64,000 nt of DNA from Dendrobium chrysotoxum (GCA_019925795.1 CM034306.1:49904758-49968757); one strand, 5' to 3'. Shown: positions 1 to 10,205, numbered from the stretch's first letter. Notes: generated by a model from the sequence alone, not told the origin. Made by a program: numbers and translations.

Positions 1-815
1 TCATTTAATAAGGTAAATGAACAAGCTTGAAAAATTATGACAATACTCGATAGTGAAATAAATAATCTTGAACAACCTGGCGTTCAACTCGTTTATGTTC
101 ACAAACAATATCGTTTAGAGCTCGTGAATATGCTCGTTAAGAAGCTTGATTAAAAAGCTCGATTATGTCTTATTTAATTAAAAATAAATATTTAACTATT
201 AACTAAAAAGATATTTAACGTTTTTAACTAAGCTCGTTTAAATTACTGTTTAACTAATAATATATTTAACGTTATTTAATGCTTATAACATTATTTAACT
301 AATATGATATATATATATATTACTGTTTTTAATTTTTTTTTAACTCTCGCCTACCCTCCCGTCTCTCTCCCCTCATTTTCGCAATTTTAAACTCCCGCCC
401 GCGTCCCGCCTGCCTCTCTCTCTCTCTTCCGTGGCCTACAGAAAAACAAAAAATAAAAAATAAAAAAACGGTGGTTTAGTCCCACACCGTGAAAAAATGG
501 AAGAGTTTGCACTATATATTGATCGATGGTGGCAATCCTGTCAACACGAGGCGGGCTGGGCGCGATATTCTAGTCGGGCTATTGTAAGTTGGCTGGCTCG
601 GCTCGTTTGATGAGCAGCTTGATTAGAGGCTCGATGAGCTTAAAGATAACATGCTTGAGCTTGAACATGAACTGAACAATAAATGAGCTCGAACTCGAAC
701 AACCATTGAAGAAGCTCGACAAACTTCGAACCGAGCTTGAACACATTTTTGACAGACGAGCTCGAACTCGAACATGCTTAGGCTTGGCTCGGCTCTGTTC
801 GTTTGCAGCCCTTTT
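1..815. mobile_element. GCTCG-rich non-autonomous DNA transposon remnant (hAT-like end)
   Basis: The stretch is filled with diverged GAGCTCGAACTCGAAC and AGCTTGA-type short repeats at 60-170 and 590-800. It ends near 790-815 with GGCTCGGCTCTGTTCGTTTGCAGCCCT, whose reverse complement resembles the AGGGCTGCAAACGA terminus common on short plant DNA transposons. The opposite end is not in the window, so neither a terminal inverted repeat nor a target duplication can be checked. A short AT repeat sits near 307-320. The apparent small ORFs are by-products of the repeat. The assignment to hAT rests on remembered terminus similarity only. Confidence 0.3.
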
Positions 816-984
816 CACCATCGCTTTGAACAATAAATCCAGGATATCTAAAACGTGCACTCCTTTTAATGACTTGATCACCCAAATGTCACAATCACTC
901 CATTAGATCTATTACTACTAAAATTATATTTCATGTATTTGATTTTAGATCTACTAAAAAAAAATCTTTAGAATCTAAGACTGA

Positions 985-1335
985 TCTCTATAATTTAAGT
1001 TTTTTTTATCAACTCCCTCTCTAGTATTATCATTAAGAAGAATATCATCAGCAAAATGCATACACCAAGGTATACCCTCTTGCGAATGTCTCGTAAGAAC
1101 ATCCATGATTAAAACGAAAAAGATATGAGCTTAAAGTTGATCTTTGATGAAATCCAACTAAAAATGAAAAATAATTGATCAAACTACCTTGTCTTTGAAC
1201 ACAAGTAGGAGCTCTTATATACATATCATTAATGACTTGAATACATACACTATTAACTCCTTTTCTAGGACACTCCAGAGCACTTCCTTGGTGCCATTCT
1301 ATATGAATAAAATGTGATAAAATAAATAGGTAAAT
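985..1335 (-). mobile_element. RTE-type LINE reverse-transcriptase fragment, decayed
   Basis: Read on the minus strand, successive frames give the order expected of a plant RTE-like LINE reverse transcriptase: an EVLWSVLEK-like block, a DMYIRAPTCVQ-like block, MDVLTRHSQEGIPWCMHFADD (catalytic FADD), then TREGVD. Several stops and frame changes separate the blocks, so it is a dead fragment without endonuclease, 3' end or tail. The same family appears at 50,468-51,640, which makes the call firmer. Confidence 0.6.
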
Positions 1336-1665
1336 ATTTATATAATAGTAGTTAGGAATAAGTTAAAGGAATCTTTCCCACTATCGGGTCCTAAGAAAAT
1401 AAGAGGTATTAAATACAAAACAGTTGTCTCTAAAATCACTTGCAAATGTAGTTCTAGTTTAACTTATTCTTCAAATTGAGTTTGTGCTTGCAATTCCCAT
1501 TCTCATTCATCAGAAATTGAACAATTTCCTTACGTGGACCTCTAGCAAGTCTATAAATGTATCAAGCATTTCTCTTTATCAACCAATTTCATCCCAAGCC
1601 TCTTAGGCCATGATATAAATTCTCTCTTAGTTTAAACTAGCTAGAAACCTTCAGTTTTTATCAGG
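1336..1665. other. unassigned intergenic sequence
   Basis: AT-rich sequence with no open frame of note and no repeat structure that I recognise. Confidence 0.4.
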
Positions 1666-1830
1666 GTTTTAAAAATCAGACCGGACCGGACCGGTCGATC
1701 CGACTGGTTCAACCATGAACCGGTTTTAAGACCGCATGGTTCATTATGAAAACCGTTTCTATACCAAATCAGGCTGAATTGGCTAGAACCGCCGGACTAG
1801 TCCCAATTCCATTGAACCGGTCAGTTCAAT
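1666..1830. repeat. ACCGGT-rich dispersed repeat
   Basis: A GC-richer patch with GACCGGACCGG, GGTTCAACC and AACCGG motifs in both orientations inside AT-rich DNA. This pattern is typical of small plant DNA-transposon or MITE-like repeats that begin GGGTTTTAAAA. No clear paired terminus is visible, so the class is open. Sequence from 1,831 to 1,949 is plain AT-rich DNA. Confidence 0.3.
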
Positions 1831-1949
1831 TTCTGAATTATTTAAATAATTAAACAAATTAATTTAATATATTAAGAATAAAATATTAAATAATATTTAT
1901 AATTTAACAAATTAATTTATATTTAAAAGGCTTCATATTTTAATAAAGT

Positions 1950-3032
1950 TGATATATCACCAAAAAAATTATCTTGATCGGGCACGAATCTCGAGGAATA
2001 TATCACCAAAAAATTATCTTGATCGGGCACGAATCTCGAGGAAAACTCAAGTTGGAAACTTCAAAAATTAATTTGGAGACCATTTAAACTTCGATTTCAG
2101 CAAGCTTATAGTCGAACTGAGCGTCTCGGAAATACGAATCCAACGACACCAAATTCGACTCAATCCGAGTCCAAAGGAGTCCAAATCAAGTACCCGAAGC
2201 GCTGTTGGAAGCATCGAACAGCAATTTGAGTTACCAAACGGTCTCCAATTTTGACGAGCTTATAGTCGAATCGAGCGGCTCGACGAGACGAATCCAACGA
2301 GCCCAAGATCGCAGAATTCTGATACCACTAAGACCTTAAAACGCTCAATAAACGGTTCACGATCAAGGGATTCAATATCAGCCGTTCATCCGGATCACTC
2401 CTTATTTGCCCCTGATCCCTCATCTATTTACGGGCTATGCCACTCCAGAAAAACTATAAATAGCCCCTCATTTCTCTTAAGAGGGGACCCAAGCCAAGAA
2501 GCCAAGAAGCCAAGAAGCCAAGAAGCCAAGAAGAGAAGAAGAGAAGAAGAAGAGAAGAGAAGTTTAGGAGGGAACAACTCCTCTTCGACCACCGCCGGAA
2601 CTTCGCCGGAACACCACGGAGGCACCACCGGGTGCCTGAGGGACGTCGGAGCTCTGCCCGACGCCAGAGCAACATCGGAATTCTGCCCGACGCCAAAATT
2701 CTACCCGACGCCCGAGTGACGCCAGACTTCTTTCCAAGTGACGCCGGAATTCTGCCGGACACCCGAGTGACGTCGGAACTCTGCTTGGCCTTGTAACCGA
2801 TACTCATTGTAATCTGATCGTCCTGAATCTAAAGGACGAATCAGTCTCGTGTATTTCATACAACACTAGTGGAACTTTTTCAACTGGGCGTTGCCCCGTG
2901 GTTTTTCCCTTTTTCAGGGCTTTCCACGTAAAAATTCTGGTGTTACTATTTCAATTCTGTTTGTGTGCTGGATATACGTATAACGCTGAGACGGAAAATT
3001 AAAATCTATCGCCGCGTATATTTGAGTCCGCA
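1950..3032 (+). repeat. 5' LTR of element D
   Basis: Starts TGATATATCACC and ends ...GTCCGCA just before the primer-binding region. The first ~46 bases are tandemly duplicated (1,953-1,998 and 1,999-2,043), which the 3' LTR does not have. It contains a TATA box at 2,455-2,463, a purine-rich CCAAGAAG/GAAGAA repeat at about 2,490-2,562, and a stretch rich in CGTCGG/CCGACG dyads at about 2,620-2,785. Small ORFs on its minus strand are incidental. Confidence 0.85.
2455..2463 (+). promoter_or_regulatory. TATA box in LTR of element D
   Basis: TATAAATAG in a GC-neutral context, repeated at the matching place in the 3' LTR (8,362-8,370). The purine-rich tract just downstream would be the start of the R/U5 leader. 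Placement within the LTR fits an RNA polymerase II promoter. Confidence 0.65.
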
Positions 3033-3038
3033 ATAGTT

Positions 3039-3055
3039 TGGCGCCGTCTGTGGGA
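3039..3055 (+). other. primer-binding region of element D
   Basis: TGGCGCCGTCTGTGGGA begins six bases after the LTR end. This string is the usual sequence following the 5' LTR in many plant Ty3/gypsy elements and marks the tRNA primer site; I have not assigned the tRNA. Confidence 0.75.
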
Positions 3056-3087
3056 AACACTATCCCACACTCCTAAATATTATTTTC

Positions 3088-4626
3088 ATGGCCAGTAGGC
3101 GTAGCAATTGCCTCATAGGAGCCTCCCGCTCCTACTCTCCTCAAACCAGAAACCAGTCTATAAATCATGGACATCAAGTTTCTGCCTCCTTTTTTCCTGG
3201 GAGGCAACACATTACTGGAGAAGGAACCTCAGGGCCTTCTTTGGAGGAGCGAATCCAAAAAATGGAAGAATCTCAGAACGAGATCCTACAACTCCTGCGA
3301 GAGACTCGACAACCGGCACTAGCACCACAGGAACTAGCACCACAGGAGGAGGTTCTTCTCCCTCGAGATCCACCACGGGTAGAAGCTGTTCAACTCGAAC
3401 ATCTTCAAGCAGAAATTCCTCTTCCTCCGCCAAGGAGACATCTGCAGTCACATCAAGATAATGAATTGGCTGATACAGCAAGTTCTACCAATCCTTCGCA
3501 CACAGGTCGGCAACCTCGTATTCCTTTAGACCTCCCAGAAGAGTTAGCCCGACTACACATTGCTGAGCTCCCTCGCAATGCCCTTCGCCACGAACTGCGA
3601 CGATTGGTCCGAGAAGAGTTCCCTACAGGAGGCATAAAGCAACCCCTTCGTCAGTGGGACTTGCAGGAGTCGTCACCATTGACAGAAGCTATTCTTCAAC
3701 ACGCTATTACGACAGGATTTAAACTACCAAGCATCGATTCCTACGACGGGACATCCGACCCGTACGAGCACATCGATCATTACAGAACTATCATGCATAT
3801 CCAGCGAGCATCTGATGCACTCCTATGCCAGGTTTTTCCTGCTACCCTTAAAGGACAAGCTCGAACGTGGTTCTATTCACTTCCAGCCGAAACGATCCCT
3901 ACATTCGTCAAATTGGCCAAAGTGTTCGTCGAACAATTTGTTGCCAATCGAAGAATTATTAAGGATTCTTCTCACCTTTCCGGGATCCGTCAAAAAGAAG
4001 GAGAATCGTTAAAGGAGTATTTTCAGCGATTTTCCATCGAGGCTCGACAAATTCCAGGAGTGGATCCTGAATTACTGAGAGGGGTCTTTCTTGGCGGCCT
4101 CCGTCCTAGCCCTTTCTATTCGGCACTCATGCGAGACATAGTTCATTCATATGCTGACCTGATCCATCATGTAGAAGCTCAAATCTCCGCTGATGAAGCC
4201 ATTAATGCTCATAAAAAGCAATTTGAGCAAACAACTGGAAAGCGTAAGAACGCCCCTACAATAGAGGACTCATTTTCGCAACGAAAGAAAAATTCATCTC
4301 CTAGACCCTTAGTACCACAACGCGAGTTCCGACATGAAAAAAAGTATACGCCTCTTAATGCAACTCGAACCAACATACTAATGGCCATTCGAGATAAAGA
4401 AAATATCAAGTGGCCTAATTCTTTGAAGCCAAATGTTGGGAACCAGGAGCAATATTGCTATTTCCACCTTAGTCGTGGACACACTACTGAAGCCTACAAG
4501 CAACTCAAGGATGAGATCGGGAGGTTGATCCGACAAGGATATCTTCGACAATTCATCCAAAACTCACCTGCTCGAGATGAAACTGGTCCAACTGGGGGGC
4601 AAAATCAACAACAACAAAGACAATAG
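3088..4626 (+). CDS. Gag polyprotein of element D (Tat-like gypsy)
   Basis: An uninterrupted 512-residue ORF starting 55 bases after the 5' LTR. The N-terminus is Ser/Gln/Pro/Glu-rich with a probable coiled stretch (EERIQKMEESQNEILQLLRE). Residues ~200-390 look like a Retrotrans_gag capsid domain (KGQARTWFYSLP, FVEQFVANRR, GESLKEYFQRF, FLGGLRPSPF). The C-terminal block YCYFHLSRGHTTEAYKQLKDEI, followed by GRLIRQGYLRQFI, corresponds to the Tat-lineage zinc-knuckle block that usually reads CxxH...GH...EEC; here the last Cys is Ala, so metal binding is doubtful. The role would be to package the element RNA. Pol does not follow. An intact frame of this size amid decayed neighbours implies either youth or selection for Gag. 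Confidence 0.9.
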   Translation: MASRRSNCLIGASRSYSPQTRNQSINHGHQVSASFFPGRQHITGEGTSGPSLEERIQKMEESQNEILQLLRETRQPALAPQELAPQEEVLLPRDPPRVEAVQLEHLQAEIPLPPPRRHLQSHQDNELADTASSTNPSHTGRQPRIPLDLPEELARLHIAELPRNALRHELRRLVREEFPTGGIKQPLRQWDLQESSPLTEAILQHAITTGFKLPSIDSYDGTSDPYEHIDHYRTIMHIQRASDALLCQVFPATLKGQARTWFYSLPAETIPTFVKLAKVFVEQFVANRRIIKDSSHLSGIRQKEGESLKEYFQRFSIEARQIPGVDPELLRGVFLGGLRPSPFYSALMRDIVHSYADLIHHVEAQISADEAINAHKKQFEQTTGKRKNAPTIEDSFSQRKKNSSPRPLVPQREFRHEKKYTPLNATRTNILMAIRDKENIKWPNSLKPNVGNQEQYCYFHLSRGHTTEAYKQLKDEIGRLIRQGYLRQFIQNSPARDETGPTGGQNQQQQRQ

Positions 4627-5015
4627 TTGAATAATATTCAAATGGTTGGCGAGATTGAATGACCACGCACTTTGTGTAGTTATATTAGTAATACTACTTG
4701 TCATGTGTCATCGTGTATCTCTTCTATGATAAGTAGGATGTCACTCTAATGTCCTTAGTATTTCTACCAAGTCAAATGATGTGGTTGTCCCTATATGTAT
4801 CTCTTATATTGTACAAGGGAACTATTGTATTGTCTTATAGTAATATAATGTGTTGTTCGTCCAGTTCTGATATTATTTCTTTCTTTAAAAAGAATACAAA
4901 TGACAATGAAAAACTACTGACAAATATAGTCTCTTTATCCATGATCTGAGAAATACGCAGTCTTTATTGCATCTCAATCATTGGAAGATCGATCCCAGGG
5001 GGATTCGATCCGGCC
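4627..5015. other. non-coding internal spacer of element D
   Basis: AT-rich sequence between the gag stop and the tandem array; no pol similarity in any frame that I can see. Confidence 0.5.
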
Positions 5016-5960
5016 TCTTTCATACAGGTTAAGGTCGTCGAGCAAATGCTTCGACATACAACCTCGGATAGGTCTCACATCCTTGGTGGATTCTCTCGAC
5101 CTCTTCCATATAAGTTAACGTCATCGAGCAGGGCTCTGACATACAACCTCGGATAGGTCTCACATCCTTGGTGGATTCTCTTGACCTCTTTCATATAGGT
5201 TAACGTCATCGAGCAGGGCTCTGACATACAACCTCGGATATGTCTCACATCCTTGGTGGATTCTCTCGACCTCTTCCATATAAGTTAACGTCATCGAGCA
5301 GGGCTCTGACATACAACCTCGGATAGGTCTCACATCCTTGGTGGATTCTCTCGACCTCTTCCATATAGGTTAACGTTGTCAAGCAAAGGCTTCGACATAC
5401 AACCTCGGATAGGTCTCACATCCTTGGTAGATTCTCTCGACCTCTCCCATACAGGTTAACACCGTCGAGCAGGGCTTTGACATACAACCTCGGATAGGTC
5501 TCACATCCTTGGTGGATTCTCTCGACCTCTTCCATACAGGTTAACGCCGTCGAGCAAAGGCTCCGACATACAACCTCGGATAGGTCTCACATCATTGGTG
5601 GATTCTCTCGGCCTCTTCCATACATGTTAACGTCGTCGAGCAATGGCTCCGACATACAACCTCAGATAGGTCTCACATCCTTGATGGATTCTCTCGACCT
5701 CTCCCATACATGTTAACGTCGTCGAGCAAAGGCTCCGACATACAACCTCGGATAGGTCTCACATCTTTGGTGGATTCTCTCGACCTCTTCCATATAGGTT
5801 AACGTCATCGAGCAGGGCTCTGACATACAACCTCGGATAGGTCTCACATCCTTGGTGGATTCCCTCGACCTCTCCTATACAGGTTAACGTCATTGAGCAG
5901 GGCTCTGACATACAACCTCATATAGGTCAAACGTCATAGGAGGATGTCTTGTATCTCAAT
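5016..5960 (+). repeat. ~85-86-bp tandem array in element D
   Basis: About eleven copies of a unit containing GTTAACGTCATCGAGCAGGG, then GACATACAACCTCGGATAGG, then CACATCCTTGGTGGATTCTC. Units differ by scattered substitutions, and no copy keeps an open frame for long. The array sits where protease and reverse transcriptase should follow gag, so it is part of what replaces pol. Confidence 0.85.
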
Positions 5961-6772
5961 CATTGGAAGACCATTCCTAGGGAGATTTAATCTAACATCT
6001 TCCCTTAACATCATCAAGCAAGAGCTTTGACTTACAATCTCAGATATATCAAAGCATGTCTTACAGATGCAATAACAATTCAGCTCTCTCTAAGGGACAA
6101 ATTTTCATATACAATATTATTGGAGTTATATAAATTCAGATTCAAATGTACATTTCTTTTCACTAGAAGTTGAAATCAAAAAGTACATTGGCATCATTCG
6201 TACAAGCTGTTATTATCAAGAAAGAAGAAACTTCAAAATGGTCAAAAATCCTTAGTGGATTCAATTGACCTATTCTTTATTATGCATTCAAGTATCTCGT
6301 ACAACTTCTTCTTCCAAGAAAAGATGTAACCTGATCATCATCAGGCCTCCACTCAGTTTACACAATAAGTATATCGCCCGACTACTAACATAGCACATTG
6401 CTTTGACCCCTTGACTCAGGGATATCTGATGTCGACATACTTCAGTTTGGATACATATTGCCTTGGCAGAATGGCACTTGTCATCATCAGCCCTTCGCCT
6501 GATGTTTATCGGCGGCTCTTTACTTCATATCAGCCATCATCGGCTTCTTGTTCAATTGCTGATAGCAGCACCCTTGAACTCTCTCCTTATGCTTCCCACT
6601 TGGTCGTTGACTGCCAACAGACTTCCACCCGATCGTCCGTCAGCGACAAACTTCCGTTAAAATAGCATCGAAATTCTATTCAATGCTGAGCTTCCTCTCG
6701 TTGAAGGACTTCTGCACATCGCAGGACTTTTGTCAAAATTCTAACAGATGCTGATCTTTCTCCCGTCACAGA
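5961..6772. other. non-coding internal region of element D
   Basis: A degenerate array edge, then unique sequence. Short open frames occur near 6,411-6,665 but have no recognisable similarity and overlap one another in different frames. Nothing functional can be supported. Confidence 0.45.
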
Positions 6773-7115
6773 ATTTCTACCCGTCGTGGAACTTCTGCCC
6801 GCTGATAGATTTTCGTCGGAGTTCTACCCGACGCCGTACTTCTTCCCGACGTTGGATTTTTGCGCGTCGTCGGATGTTTGTCGAGCTTCTACCCGACACC
6901 GAATTTCTACCCGTCGTGGGACTTCTTCCCGCCGACAGATTTTCGTCGGAGTTCTACCCGACGTCGTACTTCTTCCCGACGTTGGATTTCTACGCGTCGT
7001 CGGATGTTTGTCGGGCTTCTACCCGACACCAAATTTCTACCCGTCGTGGGACTCCTTCCCGCCAATGGATTTTCGTCGGAGTTCTACCCGACGCCGTACT
7101 TCTTCTCGACGTCTG
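6773..7115 (+). repeat. ~127-bp tandem array with CCGACG/CGTCGG dyads
   Basis: Almost three copies (starting near 6,773, 6,903 and 7,032) of a unit containing TTCTACCCGTCGTGG, GATTTTCGTCGGAGTTC and TACCCGACGCCGTACTTC. The dyad CGTCGG-N8-CCGACG recurs, and the same words fill the second half of the LTR (about 2,620-2,785 and 8,540-8,690). All three forward frames are open for ~110 codons because the period and composition avoid stops; this is not taken as coding. Confidence 0.75.
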
Positions 7116-7596
7116 ACTTCCGACCATCTTTAGACTCCCTCCGACTAACATCTCACCTCCACATGATCTCTTAAAGGAGAGAAATTCTAACTCCCATTCC
7201 ACTTCCCTTCCTAAAAAGGGGAAGCGGCTAACTTCTGCGCAAAGAGAGGGGCGCCGAGTTGAGTAGGGAAAGTCACCTACTCAAAAACAGCGGAATGCCT
7301 CAAAATGCCAAAAGCTAGAGGGAGAAGAGAAGAGGAAGAAAGGGGCATTTTGTCCCCTACCCCAAGGGGGGTATTTATAAGATGAGGAAAGAATGAAAAA
7401 GGGGGGAAATCGTTTGAAAATTGGGGGGAATTTTCCCTCCAAATTGTTCGAAAATTTTAAACTTCTTCTAGAAGTTTTTTGATATTTTTGGGCTCACAAA
7501 AAGAATTTTTGGAATTATAAAAAAAAATTTAAAAAAAAGGGGGTGGGCCCCACTAAAAAAAAAATTTTTGAAATGGGCAACTGCCCATTCACTCCC

Positions 7597-7675
7597 GCGC
7601 GCCCCAGGGGGCGCGCCCCTTGCCCGCGCGGCGTACCGCCGGCGGCCGACCGGCCAGCCGGCCGGTTCGGCCGCC
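7597..7675. repeat. two GC-rich hairpins
   Basis: 7,597-7,605 GCGCGCCCC pairs with 7,608-7,616 across a two-base loop. 7,641-7,655 pairs with 7,660-7,675 (outer arms GGCGGCCGA/TCGGCCGCC, inner arms CCGGCC/GGCCGG, one bulged T, four-base loop). Both would be very stable in RNA. They lie about 250-320 bases before the polypurine tract, inside an otherwise AT-rich element. Confidence 0.7.
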
Positions 7676-7908
7676 TATGCGTTACCGGGCTCCGATTTTG
7701 GGCCCGGACGGTCCAAATTCGGCGTTTTTGGGGTCCCCGGACACGTTTTTCGACGTTCCGGACTCAATTTTGACACTTTCGGAGCTCAACGAGGCCTCTA
7801 CAATCAAGTTTGAGCAAAATAATATCTTTTTGATCGCAATTTTTTACGATTCGGCCGATGTAAAATGCCGGAGCAAGTATTTTCGGACTCCTGAAGCTTC
7901 GACGTCTG

Positions 7909-7920
7909 AAAATAGGGGGG
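7909..7920 (+). other. polypurine tract of element D
   Basis: GAAAATAGGGGGG lies four bases before the TGATATATC that opens the 3' LTR, the expected position for the plus-strand primer. Confidence 0.75.
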
Positions 7921-7924
7921 CAAC

Positions 7925-8700
7925 TGATATATCACCAAAAAATTATCTTGATCGGGGCACGAATCTCGAGGAAAACTCAAGTTGGAAACTTCAAAAATTA
8001 ATTTCAGCAAGCTTATAGTCGAACTGAGCGTCTCGGAAATACGAATCCAACAACACCAAATTCGACTCAATCCGAGTCCAAATGAGTCCAAATCAAGTAC
8101 CCGAAGCGCTGTTGGAAGCATCGAACAGCAATTTGAGTTACCAAACGGTCTCCAATTTTGACGAGTTAATAGTCGAATCGAGCGGCTCGACGAGACGAAT
8201 TCAACGAGCCCAAGATCGTAGAATTCTGATACCATTAAGACCTTAAAACACTCAATAAACGGTTCACGATCAAGGGATTCAATATCAGCCGTTTATCCGG
8301 ATCACTCCTTATTTGCCCCTGATCCCTCATCTATTTACGGGCTATGCCACTCCAGAAAAACTATAAATAGCCCCTCATTTCTCTTAAGAGGGGACCCAAG
8401 CCAAGAAGCCAAGAAGCCAAGAAGAGAAGAAGAAGAGAAGAGAAGTCTAGGAGGGAACAACTCCTCCTCGACCACTGCCGGAACACCGCCGGAACTTCAC
8501 CGGAACTCCGCCGGAACACCACGGAGGCACCACCGGGCGCCCGAGGGACGCCGGAGCTCTGCCCGACGCCGGAGCAACATTGGAATTCTGCCCGACGCCA
8601 GAATTCTACCCGACGCCCGAGTGACGCCAGACTTCTTTACAAGTGACACCGGAATTTTGCCGGACACCCGAGTGACGTCGGAACTCTGCTTGGCCTTGTA
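7925..8700 (+). repeat. 3' LTR of element D, 3'-truncated
   Basis: Matches 5' LTR sequence from TGATATATC through CTTGGCCTTGTA, then stops; the last ~240 bases of the 5' copy have no counterpart. Relative to the 5' LTR it lacks the start duplication and about 23 bases near 8,008, has fewer CCAAGAAG units, and carries an extra CCGGAAC-type unit near 8,485. TATA box at 8,362-8,370. Confidence 0.85.
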
Positions 8701-8806
8701 AGAAAAGATGTAAATAAATAAATAAATAAATAAATAAATATAGCTTGGCCTTCCCATTTTTTAATTTTATAGCAATCATTGCTCATTTTAATAAATAAAT
8801 AAATAA

Positions 8807-8871
<65 letters not shown>
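8701..8871. repeat. (TAAA)n and (TA)n microsatellites
   Basis: Two TAAA tracts (about 8,711-8,740 and 8,790-8,811) and a long TA tract (8,811-8,871). The first TAAA tract lies between two copies of GCTTGGCCTT (8,689-8,698 and 8,743-8,752). Confidence 0.9.
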
Positions 8872-8875
<4 letters not shown>

Positions 8876-8999
8876 CCATATTGGATTAATAGTGTATCTA
8901 CATTGCATTAACTTCCACTAAAATTTGTTAGCATTTATCGAGTGAAAAATTTTTCAATAAGGGTAGAGAAAGTTGACTTATACAATGAGGAGACCTTCC

Positions 9000-10205
9000 A
9001 ACAATTACAAGGGATGATTGTGAACTTGACTACCCAAATACATATCATGACCATTAGATGTGGGTCCAACCGCTGCCTAAAACCAAGCTAAAATTAATCT
9101 TATAGGAGAGGAGTTTATAAAATAAAAAACTTGAGGAAAGACCATACAACTAAGATATGAAATTGTGATAAGAATGAATATCATATGTATCCTGACCATG
9201 TGAATGAAATCACAAACAATAAATATTATAGGCATCATGACCATGTGAATAATGAAACCACAAATAATGTTAAGGTAGAAGCCCCAACATATGATAGTGT
9301 TCATAATTCAAATAGGTTTCTAGACTGGCTCACTCATATGGATGAATTCTTTAATTAGTACCAAATTAATAACTATCAAAGAAACTATTTAAGCACCTTT
9401 GTTGAGATGAAATTAATATTCTATGTCAAAATTATTGGATAATATCTTAGTAAAAGACGCAAGACTAGGTAGAACATCATTGACCTTGGTAGAGATTAAA
9501 GAGATGTCGAAGGCAAAATACTCTCCTAAAAACTATGAAAAGAAGCTACATAAATAGTTGATTATGTTAAGGTAATAGATAAATCAAGTAGTGGATTATA
9601 AAAACATATTTAAGGACAATGTAGCTAGGACAAATTGCCTTTATCAAGCTTGGAACTAGCTGATAAATTTGTTGTTAGTCTTAGGAGTGACATAAAAATG
9701 AGGTAGATATTCAAGATCTCCAGATCTTAGAGGATGGTTTTTGCTATACTTTACTCCTTGAAAATCATAAGAAATAATCATCTATATTTAGATCTAAGGG
9801 TTAAACATCAATATGCACCACTTCCTCATTTTAAGCCCAAAATTCTACTTTTAAATCTGCCCTTCATGTTCTAGTTTCCTACCCAATAAGATAATATATG
9901 AACCCACTTCTATGAACACAAAAATAAATTAATTGCTTTAAATGTTACAAAAAAGGGTACATATAAAATCAACATAAAGTAAAAATTATTTGCTTAGAGA
10001 AGGAAGATATAAAAGTAGAGAAAGAAGTTATGAGAATCCATGATGATACCCCTTTATCTAATTAAGATATAGATCATCCTATAGAGAACCAAGTTAATGA
10101 CATGTCAATGCCATGTGGTGTATAATAGTGGCTAGGGCTAAAGATTAGAGAAGGAGAAATATTATCCCCATATTTATAATGTGTAAGGAGAAAAGATGCA
10201 AGTTG
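9000..10205 (+). pseudogene. decayed Ty3/gypsy gag (and start of pol)
   Basis: In forward frames the decayed translation reads QLQGMIVNLTTQI..., then KVEAPTYDSVHNSNRFLDWL (~9,270-9,335), then a LADKFVVSLRSDIK-like block (~9,655), then a broken zinc knuckle CFKCYKKGY (~9,935), then a VEKEVMRIHDDTPLSN-like acidic stretch (~10,010). That order matches the Gag-to-protease region of a plant chromovirus-like gypsy element. Many stops and frame changes mean it is long dead. It ends exactly where the LTR of element A starts (10,211), so A most likely inserted into it. Confidence 0.7.

Larger units (their letters stand above)
1950..8700 (+). mobile_element. element D: non-autonomous Ty3/gypsy (Tat-like) LTR element with gag only
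   Basis: Two direct long repeats (1,950-3,032 and 7,925-8,700) bound an internal region with a primer-binding region, one intact Gag ORF (3,088-4,626), two tandem arrays (5,016-5,960 and 6,773-7,115), a GC-rich hairpin block and a polypurine tract (7,909-7,920). No protease, reverse transcriptase, RNase H or integrase can be found, so movement would need enzymes from a relative. This matches the description of TR-GAG elements or LARDs. The Gag C-terminus is of Tat-lineage style. The 3' LTR lacks its last third, so the right target duplication is lost; the 5 bases left of the element are AAAGT. Confidence 0.85.

Noticed and set aside
2428..2807. Minus-strand ORFs in the LTR of D (also at 8,497-8,879)
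   Set aside because: Occur in both LTRs and arise from purine-rich and GC-rich repeats.
5016..5960. CRISPR-like array
   Set aside because: The units are contiguous with no unique spacers, and the context is a plant retrotransposon.
6748..7174. Three overlapping forward ORFs of 104-122 codons
   Set aside because: All three frames are open because of the ~127-bp repeat composition; no protein similarity.
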